Assembly (NCBI GenBank): GCA_001939145.1 | Contig: LSRX01001137.1 | Coordinates: forward strand, 79,010 to 143,009 | Length of the DNA stretch: 64,000 nt | DNA from: Symbiodinium microadriaticum | Lineage: Eukaryota > Sar > Dinophyceae > Suessiales > Symbiodiniaceae | Direction of reading: 5' to 3' | Part shown: in pieces, positions 24,397 to 32,390 of the stretch | How positions within the stretch are numbered: the first letter of the stretch is position 1 | How the letters are laid out: every line of letters starts with the position of its first letter | The notes under the pieces: model-generated | Databases searched by the model: none | The model's input: the letters and a program-made list of their open reading frames with translations, nothing else | What the model was told of the DNA's origin: nothing | Program-made: the position numbers and the translations under genes

Positions 24397-25266
24397 GTCT
24401 ATAGGGGCCTTAGCAAGTAGAACAGCGTGTTGGGGGTGGGGGTGGATTTTGTACTATAGTGAAATTAGGGAAAACTTATAAGGGGTAGAAAAACAAATTA
24501 TTGAGAAATCTTTGTCACAGAACCCTTAACGGAAACCTTGCCAGAACTATTAAGGAGAGCCTGAAGCGTAACCCTGTAAAGAACCCTGCTACTGATCGCA
24601 TTAGGCCCCTCCTGCCTGATGAAGCTCCGACATGCACGCCTCAACTTCTGGCATCCGGGATGCTGCTCCAACTGGATCTTGAAGTGTTGAGGTTCGGTAT
24701 TTACTTCATCTGGTTCGGGGCACAGGGCTTTGGGTTTAGCGTCCAGGGTTTAGGGCTTAGGGTCCGGGGTCTGCGGTTTAGGGTTTGGGATTTAGGGTTT
24801 AAGGCCCAGGGTTTAGGGCTTCGGGTCTGGGGTTTAGGGTTTAGGCTTTGGGGTTTCGGGCTTAGGGCGGCCATGACGTAACCTGTAGCGGTCCCTAACA
24901 AGTTCTTGGACACTGCAGCATCTTGGAGCACCGACTTCCGTGCACTACCATGCATGCTCGCCCTCGAGCGACGAGGGTGTATTCCCCAGCATCTCAGCAT
25001 CCGCATTAGATGCTGCCATGAAACCCCTTCATCCTCAAAACTGGACAAATACAAGAGCGATAATCCGGTGTCTAATCGAGTAAACTGATTGAGATAAACT
25101 TCTTTCGAACTTAGTCGACTGCCCCGTTTCGAAGAGGATGACACATCGAGAGATCGCATCAAGTTGACACGATCAGCAGCACACCTTCTGCAGCTGAGCA
25201 TTCATCTCCTGCATACGTGGCGATGATTGCGGTAGCAGCCACAGGTAACGTCTCAAAACTGCATGT
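24397..25266. other. Unique sequence with one telomere-like block
   Basis: TTTAGGG-type block with GGGTTTAGGGCTT variants at 24725-24870. The rest is unique. A 166-codon minus-strand frame (24701-25201) draws its last third from the telomere repeat and its first part matches no family that could be recognised. Confidence 0.5.
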
Positions 25267-25329
<63 letters not shown>

Positions 25330-25339
25330 TCGTCGTCGT

Positions 25340-25394
<55 letters not shown>

Positions 25395-25642
25395 CGTCGT
25401 CGTCGTCGTAGTAGTCGTCGTCGTCGTCGCAGTCGTAGTCGTAGTCGTAGTCGTAGTCGCAGTCGCAGTCGTAGTCGTAGTCGTAGTAGTAGTCGTCGTC
25501 GTCGTCGTCGTAGTAGTAGTAGTAGTAGGAGTAGCAGGAGTAGCTGGAGTAGCAGGAGTAGCAGGAATAGCAGGAGTAGCAGGAGTAGCAGGAGTAGCAG
25601 TAGCAGTAGCAGTAGCAGTAGCAGTAGCAGTAGTAGTAGCAG

Positions 25643-25684
<42 letters not shown>

Positions 25685-25692
25685 GACGACGT
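25267..25692. repeat. Compound trinucleotide array
   Basis: Starts with 20 uninterrupted CAG units (25267-25326), then GTC, a long GTA run, mixed GTC/GTA, alternating AGTCGT hexamers, GTC, GTA, AGGAGTAGC-type nonamers, AGCAGT hexamers and finally CTA/CTACTA. The 3-bp phase is kept throughout, which leaves all frames open and yields poly-Ala, poly-Ser and Arg/Ser strings. There are no flanking protein features, so it is read as a repeat and not as coding. Confidence 0.9.
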
Positions 25693-26489
25693 AGGAGGAC
25701 TGGGACTTGGAGATAACCACTCCTGTAGGTGGTGCTCCTGGTCTGGCTATAATGGTCAAGACGACGACAATCAGGTCAACAGTACTCGTGATAGCTCTAT
25801 ACATATATATATTATACTATATTATCAATAACCAAGGCAGCCCTAGTAACAAGAATCTTGGACAAAACTACCCGTAACACAGAGAACGACAATGGAAGTA
25901 TGACGAAATGTGACTATCACCCAATACCCACGGTGTCAGTGACCAGCTCATCCCTTGCGATTACTTAGTGGCAGCGTGAATGTCGTCCCACATTTACTGG
26001 CAGGCTGTCTCGTTTGTATGTTTCCTGCCACGATCACTTCCGCAAGGCCCGCAAGCACTCCTTCAACCGAATCTGAAGCGTAGAGCTCGTGGTTGCATCC
26101 GCATGCCGACAAGCCTGTGCTGGCAGCGGCACATGTCGCTTGGGGCCGTGAAACTCTGGCGCCCTGAACCCCTTAAACCCGCATACCCCCAAACCCGGTA
26201 AACCCATGGGAAACCAATTGGTAATAGTCTCCTCTCATATCCTTGGGACTGCCCCCATACAGTAATAGTCTAAAATTAATAGGGCGACAATTTAGGGCCT
26301 TGTATATCCATATTATGAATATTGCTAAACTGTTACTGAGTGGCCAAAGCAAACCATGGAAAAAAAAAAAAAAAACAATGAAGACCCTGTAAAAACTTCC
26401 ACCCCAGGCTTACCCTAAGCCCTAAACCTCAAGCAGAGGAGAATGGCCTCGTCGAGCAACTGCGCAGCCTGCACACAGGGAGGGCTGTG
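25693..26489. other. Unique sequence, no gene supported
   Basis: Unique DNA with an A14 run near 26359 and no recognisable gene. Confidence 0.5.
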
Positions 26490-26725
26490 GCTTCAGGCTT
26501 GAGGGTTCAGGGTTTAGGGTTCAGGGTTGAGGGCTCAGGGTTTAGGGTTTAGGGTTTAGGGTTTTAGGGTTTAGGCCCTAAACCCTAAACCCTAAACTTT
26601 AGGGTTTAGGGCTGAGGGTTCTGGCTCGGGGTTGCGGCTTCAGGGTGGGCTCAGGTTCGGGTTTAAGGTCTCGGGTGGGTTTTGGGTTTAGGGTTTAGGG
26701 TTTAGGGTTGAGGGCTTGGGGTCTG
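26490..26725. repeat. Telomere-like block with an inverted insert
   Basis: A TTTAGGG array flips to CCCTAAA at 26575-26597 and back to TTTAGGG from about 26598, giving two head-to-head or tail-to-tail junctions within 25 bp. Confidence 0.9.
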
Positions 26726-26899
26726 GAGTTTAGGATGGGTTCGGTTGAGGGTGCTGTAAGGGCTCCGCTGAGGGATCTTCAAGGGCCCTTTCGGTGGATG
26801 AATGAACGGGGCCTAAGAACGTGAATAGAGCTGTGTGGTAGATTAACTTACAACTAGATAGTTGACCCTAAACCGGCGTAGACTGGGATGTTAACAGTA

Positions 26900-27095
26900 G
26901 TCATGCGTGTATGTATGTATGTATGTATGTATGTATGTATGTATGTATGTATGTATGTATGTATGTATACACATATGTATGTACTTACGTACGTAGGTAT
27001 GTATGCATGTATGTAGACATATATATATATATATATATATAGATGTGAGAGGGAGAGGGAGTGTATGTGTGTATATATATATATATAATATGTAT
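26900..27095. repeat. GTAT/TA microsatellite cluster
   Basis: GTAT tetranucleotides (26908-26968), GTAC/GTAG variants, a TA run (27018-27040), a GAGAGG stretch and a second TA run (27072-27090). Confidence 0.95.
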
Positions 27096-28262
27096 ATCGA
27101 TCACCGAAGTACACAGAGACCTTCGAGTCTGAGCCTGGGCGCCCGAAGTGGGTTTAGCCACAACTTGTGGGGTTTGGGGTCTTTTCTTGAGGGAGGGGGG
27201 GGGGCGGTTGGGGTGTAGGGTGTAGGGTTTAGGGTTTAAGGGCTTGCAAGATCTCTTACAGATTTTGACATCATAGGCTCAACAAGCTTTCGAGAGGGTT
27301 TTGGCGGAGCTTATGGTGGCTTTTAGGCGGGTTCCATGAAGGTTGCTTTAGAAGGTCCCGAAACGGCTTTGTGTGGGGTCCAATAAGAACGTTATGAGGG
27401 CTTTGTCAAGGTGCAGGAGGTCTTGGCGTTTCCGGCCTGTTGTGTAGGGCTCTTAAGACTTACGTGGCTGGCACATTGAGGCCTTTGGGGTATGGGGGGT
27501 TTTCATGCGCAGGATTTCGGTGCGCAGACCTTGAGGTTTTGGGTTTTACGGCATTCTAGGTTTTTAGTCTTTCGGGATGTACGGTGCAGGCCTGAGCACA
27601 CAGCCCGATACCCCACTAACTAAAAGAGAGCCGCCGCAACGCCCTCCTAAAGCCCAAACAAAACCCCTTACAGTAAACTTCAATGCAAAAAACCTTCTAA
27701 ATTTCAGAAAAAATGCCAGACATCGCCCATCTTCGAAGCGAAAGCTCTTGGGGGGAAGCAGTCTCAGGTCTTCGTTGCCGTCTAAAGCGCTAAAGCTCTT
27801 TCAAAGCTCTTTCAGTAGTATGGAGTTCGTCGGATTTCTTGGGCCTTCAGCCGGTGTAGTGCTGCAAGGCGCAAGGTTTAGGACTTAGGGTTTGGGGTTT
27901 GGGGTTGGAGCTCCTTTTTGCTCTCCACCCAAGCTGTGCCAAGAGACGGCAAGGCGAGAGCAGGGATACACACTTACGGTGCATCAGCACAGCAATTCAA
28001 CCCTCAGGCTCCGCCAGCACCCTCCGTTTAGGGGTTGTTTGAGGGTCTTGGGTTTCGGGGTTCGGGTTTAGGCCGAGATAGGCAATAGAGGGAAGCCCTT
28101 GAAGGGTAGCCCTTTCTGAAACTTCTAGGGTTTAGGGACTTAGGGATTTAGGGCGTAGGGTTTTTAGGGTTTAGGGTTTCGGGCTTTGGGGTTTGTTACA
28201 CTGACCTGCAGCTAGGAGGATCAGCGACTCATATTCCAAGTCCTTCAGGCTCCCATGTCAGG
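27096..28262. other. Mostly unique sequence with weak telomere-like words
   Basis: Short G-rich telomere-like words at 27170-27242, 27870-27910 and 28120-28190. 27240-27560 is G/T-rich on the plus strand. No gene is supported. Confidence 0.5.
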
Positions 28263-28420
28263 AGTTTAGGGTTTAGGGTTTAGGGTTTAGGGTTATTTGT
28301 TATTTAGGGTTTAGGGTTTAGGGTTTAGTTTGTCATTTAGGGTTTAGGGTTTAGGGTTATTCGCTGTTTAGGGTTTAGGGTTTAGGGTTATTTGTTAATT
28401 AGGGTTTAGGGTTGAGGGTT
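28263..28420. repeat. Higher-order telomere-like repeat with fixed spacers
   Basis: Groups of three or four perfect TTTAGGG units are separated by short spacers of the type TTATTTGTTA, TTTGTCA, TTATTCGCTG and TTATTTGTTAA. This gives a higher-order unit of about 33-38 bp repeated four times. Confidence 0.85.
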
Positions 28421-29241
28421 TCTACCTGAGGCACCACCATGCGTCTGAGGTGAAGTAGCTCTTGTTCTCTTCTTCTGGCGGCGGCTAGTCTCGATGTAAT
28501 CCCTGTACTATAATCACAGTGAGAGGGGATATTATGACTCACTATTCACACCCAAATAAATACTACCCCTAAACCCTAACCCTAAACCCTAAAACTACGG
28601 ACTTGCCATAAGTTCACTGGACTTTGGGTTGTGCGCAGGCGAAGCTAAGCTTGAGCTCCAGGATGCCAGGTAGGCACGGCCCAGCCGGCTACTATGGGGG
28701 CCTGAACAATACGGGTGTAGGGTTGAGGGTTTAGGGTTTAGGGTTTAGGGATACTAGCATCAGGAGGGTTTAGGGTTTAGGGCTTCGGGTTTAGGGGTTT
28801 TGAGGTTTAGTGCTTTTCGGCTCTGGGCTTGGCGGCTCAGTTGTTTAACTAAGGTTTAGGGTTAGATAATGGCTTAGGGTTTTCGGGCTCAGGGTTGACG
28901 GGCTTAGGGTTTGAACAAGCCTAAGCTGTCCTGGAATTGCCTAATGCAGCTATGATACCAAGACCCGGAAAGCTCTACGCAGTGTTTCAGGCCCCCCATG
29001 GTGTTTACAAGTCAAGATGCATGTTAATTCGCTCGGAAGCACAGTGGCAGCCAAGCTATGGCCTGAGATGAGGACTGTAGGCCTGTAGGCCACAGGCTAG
29101 AAGCCGGAGCAAAACGACGAGCTCGACAAGAGCGGTTTAGGCTGTAGGATTTTCGGATTTAGGGTTTAGGATTTTAGGGTTTGAGGTTAAGGATAGGGTT
29201 TAGGAACTCGTCCTCCTGGCATGCTTTTGCGTTCGAAAGCC
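28421..29241. repeat. Telomere-like blocks and unique spacers
   Basis: CCCTAAA type at 28566-28592. TTTAGGG type at 28718-28800, 28850-28915 and 29140-29212. The last block ends about 30 bp beyond the stop codon of the copper transporter gene. Confidence 0.7.
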
Positions 29242-29766
29242 TCAGGGTTGGCTGGCTTCGGTGCCTGAGCAGCAAGGCGTACAATCGAGGCTCCCCTTCT
29301 CCACGGTGCCCGGATTCCGGCGCTTGGCACGGCGCAGGATGAAGAAGGAAGTCATGAAGCCAGCGATGATGCACAGAAAGAGCACTGCCTCGTACAACAT
29401 CGTCAGAAGCATAACGAAGTAGGCGAGGCACATCTGAAGGCCGAAAAGGAATGCGGCGAAGGCATCATAGAGGAGACCCGTGCCCTTCTCTTTTGTGGCT
29501 GCTTTTTCCACTATTAGGTCACGGGCCGTCTGTAGCACGACGATCGCCACGGGAATGATGAAGGCACCGAAGCATCCTGCAAAATATCGGGCCTCGTTGT
29601 CGAGAACCCATCCTGGAAACAGAAAAAGCACGCACGGCTGCGTGTTCCCGATGCCCAGCTGGAAACCGGACATCATCACCCTGCCCGACCCTACGCAGAA
29701 AGCGTCGCTCGGACTGTCGCCCACGTCCACCGTGCCATGGTCGTGATGGTGATGATCGTGGTCCAT
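29242..29766 (-). CDS. Ctr-family copper transporter (high-affinity Cu uptake type)
   Basis: An intact 174-codon protein with the layout of the Ctr copper permease family, which moves Cu(I) through a trimeric membrane pore. The N-terminus is His/Asp-rich (residues 2-12, seven His among them up to His10), followed by a Met pair at 31-32, typical extracellular copper-binding features. TM1 spans about 61-81, TM2 about 98-122 and TM3 about 126-144. TM2 carries the family signature MxxxM (Met119, Met123) followed by Tyr125. The usual GxxxG of TM3 is here Gly136-x3-Ser140. The C-tail has basic residues 145-150 and a CxxCC cluster (Cys162, 165, 166), a plausible metal hand-off site. The start is the ATG at 29764-29766: the frame stays open upstream, but no earlier ATG exists and homology begins here. 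There is no intron. Which membrane it serves (plasma membrane or vacuole) cannot be read from the sequence. Confidence 0.88.
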   Translation of the reverse strand: MDHDHHHHDHGTVDVGDSPSDAFCVGSGRVMMSGFQLGIGNTQPCVLFLFPGWVLDNEARYFAGCFGAFIIPVAIVVLQTARDLIVEKAATKEKGTGLLYDAFAAFLFGLQMCLAYFVMLLTMLYEAVLFLCIIAGFMTSFFILRRAKRRNPGTVEKGSLDCTPCCSGTEASQP

Positions 29767-29812
29767 GCCGCGGAAGCCGGGACTGTTGTAAGTTGGATTT
29801 GCACCAACCAAA

Positions 29813-29833
29813 CTTGGACCAGGACAGCTACGG
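29813..29833 (-). other. Probable relict dinoflagellate spliced-leader sequence
   Basis: Read on the minus strand, this 21-nt stretch starts CCGTAGC and ends CCAAG. Aligned without gaps to the conserved dinoflagellate spliced leader (known from the literature), it matches at 15 of 21 positions and all six differences are transitions. It lies 46 nt upstream of the ATG of the copper transporter, where a leader would sit in a mature mRNA. The simplest reading is a decayed leader carried into the genome by reverse transcription of a trans-spliced mRNA. Chance similarity cannot be fully excluded. Confidence 0.6.
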
Positions 29834-29874
29834 GGTCGTCGAGCTGCGCAGCTTAGGCTTGGGGCATAATGCAA

Positions 29875-29969
29875 GTGCCTTAAGAACTAGAATAGGGTTT
29901 TGGGCTCCTTTATAGTAAAAATATACTGAGGAACCCTACCAGTAGTATTGGTAATTATTTAGGGCCCTA
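29875..29969. mobile_element. Family 3 inverted-repeat element upstream of the transporter
   Basis: Starts GTGCCTTAAGAACTAGAATA and ends TTGGTAATTATTTAGGGCCC, the same ends and interior order as the copies at 50455 and 55839. It begins about 40 bp upstream of the relict leader, so it occupies the probable promoter or 5' flank of the gene. Confidence 0.65.
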
Positions 29970-30860
29970 TGATAGGCTGAGGGTGTGGGGCTTCCGGCGT
30001 TTAGGTGCATCGTGTGATTCTCAAGTGATTCAAACAACACCACCTAAAGCAATACCATGAAATGACTCCGAACTCAGACCTGTACAACTGTCGAGGGCCT
30101 CTTTTAAGTTCAAGCTGCAATGTGCTTGCGCGCCTTTAACCAAAAGAATAAACAAACACGATGTCTCATGATCCCTTGCAGTTTCGAACGATGTCTAATG
30201 ATCCCTTGCAGTTTCGAACGATGTCTAATGATCCCTTGCAGTTTCGAACGATAATTACATAACAAAGGCACTAGAAGTGAGCCCCGAGTCCTTTGCGGGC
30301 GCCAGTCTGCCGGCCAGAAGCTAGCAGCTAGGCAGTTAGGCAGCTAGCAGCTAGGGATTATCGTAGGGTTTAGGATTTAGGGTTTAGGGGCTAGGGATTA
30401 GTGTAGGGTACGGTTTCGGGCTTGGGTTTGGGCTTGAGGCTTAGCTTTCACCTCAACCCCCCACTCCCCTCCTAAACCCTAAACCCTAAATCTTAAACCC
30501 TCGACCCTGTGACCGCTAAACCCTAAACCCTATACCCTACACCCTATGACCCCTAAACCCTAAACCCTAAATCCTAAACCCTAAATCCTAAACCCTGAAC
30601 CCTAGAGTTGTGAAAACCCAACCTCTGGCACCCAGACACTGTTGAGCCTGGCTCAAGAACGTCTGCGCTGCGTTCTTGGCATCGCCTGGCCAGTTTCATT
30701 TCGGATCCAGGGGCCTTCTGGTTCGGGGCCTGGGAATCGGGGGGCCGTGGGGTCGGGTTTAGGGCTTAGGGTTTAAGCTTTAGGGGTTTTGGGGGTTTAG
30801 GGTTTAGGGTGTATGGTTTAGGGCTTAGGGGTTCACGGTTTATTTAGGGTTTAGGGTTAT
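29970..30860. repeat. Unique flank followed by telomere-like blocks
   Basis: 29970-30158 is unique. Mixed-orientation telomere-like blocks lie at 30365-30430 (TTTAGGG), 30472-30605 (CCCTAAA, with CCCTAAATCC and CCCTATA variants) and 30755-30858 (TTTAGGG). AGCTAG/GCAGCTAG words repeat at 30320-30355. Confidence 0.7.
30159..30250. repeat. 30-bp tandem repeat, three copies
   Basis: Three units starting CGATGTCT and ending TGCAGTTTCGAA begin at 30159, 30189 and 30219, followed by the start of a fourth at 30249. Copies 2 and 3 are identical and copy 1 differs at one base. It lies about 390 bp upstream of the transporter ATG and could be a local promoter-type repeat or a neutral minisatellite. Confidence 0.85.
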
Positions 30861-32148
30861 GGGGTGTGTCACATCTTCCGATCCGCAGGACCTTCTGGGC
30901 GGTCGCAATGCAGGACGTAAGGTTGAGGCAGCTCGAACCTGGATGCCCGAAGAAGTGAACGTTGACGACACCCTGCCAAACATCTGCCTGTCACCTCACC
31001 ATCGCCGACCGAGGCATCAGATCAAAAACACCTTTCTCCAAACCTCGCCAAAATCTACATGCACTCTGCCTGACAAGACCTCCTCCTCCCCTCACACATG
31101 GGCAGTAACAACATTTACCGGATCCTCCTAAAACATAGAGTCCTGCAGACGCCATAAAAGTAAACCCTAAACCTCGAACCACATTGCTGAACCCCTCGAA
31201 CCCCCACCCCCAAGCATGCGCAGAAATAACACCAAAACGAGTAAAAAGCACCCAAAAAAACATTAAAAGCCGAAAAGGCCACTCAAAGCTTTCAAACACC
31301 CTAACACCCCCTAAACACTCCTGAAAGCCCCTAAAAGTGCCGCTCCTTCTGCTTTGCTCTGGAGCATGCGCACACCTGATAAGGGGCTTTAGGGCTGCAG
31401 GCTCTGAGCAGAAAAGCAAGTGGGATTGAGTTCTAGACGTGTTTTCCATGGTTCTAGAAGACTTGAAGGGATTTTAGAGGGCTTCAAGCTACTTTTGGAA
31501 GGCTTTCTGAGGGGGGTCTAGAGTGTGTTAATGGGCTTTCGACGGTGTTGGAAGGCTTTAGAAAGTTCTTAAGGCTTTTCGGATCTTTAGTACGTCGAGG
31601 GTTTTGCAGGTTTAGGGATGTTAAGCGTGTTAAGGGGGTCTTCAGGTTGACAGAGGGAGTCGCGGAATGAGCCTCCTCAACCCTCAAAATTATGCAAAGC
31701 TGCCATAAACCCTGAAAGCCCGAAAACAAAGCAGCAAAACCACGACAAACCCCGAATTCCACGAACCTGCTGGAAACACCCACAACCACAAGGTTTAGAA
31801 GCTTTGCCTTCGGGGCTTGAAGATTAGGATTTTAGGTTTGGGGACGATGCTAGGCCATGAACCTCAAAATCAAAGGTGCGTCACTCACGATTGCCGAGGC
31901 ATTCAGAGTTCCATTCTTCAGATTTCCGAATCGTTCAGAAGGATTTTGCCCTAAACCCTAAACCCTAAACCTTGGACACATAGATGAAGGGCAATCCTTT
32001 CAAAAGTGAGGGTTGGTGGGAAACCAGCTAAATCGCCAAGGAACAGATCCATCGGCAACACTGCAACAGAAGACACGACGAAGGCAGCGATTGTGAGATG
32101 GTGGCAAAAGTGGTTGAATGAAACAAGAGTGGTGATGATGATCGAAAT
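30861..32148. other. Long stretch with few repeats, no gene supported
   Basis: Low in telomere units apart from 31945-31970. A frame of 152 codons (30991-31449, minus) and one of 101 codons (31484-31789, minus) are open but show no recognisable domain, and their composition follows G/T-rich sequence. Confidence 0.45.
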
Positions 32149-32390
32149 ATGATGTTGATGCTGATGATGACGATCATTATGGTGATGGTGGTGGTAGTGA
32201 TAGTGCGGCTGATGATGCTTGTGAGGATGATGATGGCGCCGACGACGATGGTGATGACGATGATGATGATAATCATCATGATCATGATGATGATGATGAT
32301 GATGATGACTATAACGATAACCATGTTTGTGGTTGAGCATGATAGTGGTGCCCATCTTGTTGTTGCTGGTGATGGTGATGTCGATAAACA
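32149..32390. repeat. Imperfect GAT/ATG trinucleotide array
   Basis: GAT-type triplets with many substitutions (32149-32320) and a short GTT/GTG tail. Met-rich, His-rich and Ile-rich frames on the two strands are all products of the triplet phase. Confidence 0.85.

Noticed and set aside
24701..25201. 166-codon minus-strand protein
   Set aside because: The C-terminal third is telomere-repeat translation, and the remainder has no recognisable family.
25253..25804. Long frames encoding poly-Val, poly-Leu, poly-Ala or poly-Ser
   Set aside because: They exist on both strands because the trinucleotide array keeps phase; no non-repeat protein sequence is attached.
29767..29874. A 36-residue N-terminal extension of the copper transporter
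   Set aside because: The upstream frame is open but starts with TTG, contains the relict leader region, and precedes the natural His-rich N-terminus at the ATG.
30159..30250. CRISPR array
   Set aside because: Three directly adjacent 30-bp repeats with no spacers in a eukaryotic context; a simple tandem repeat.
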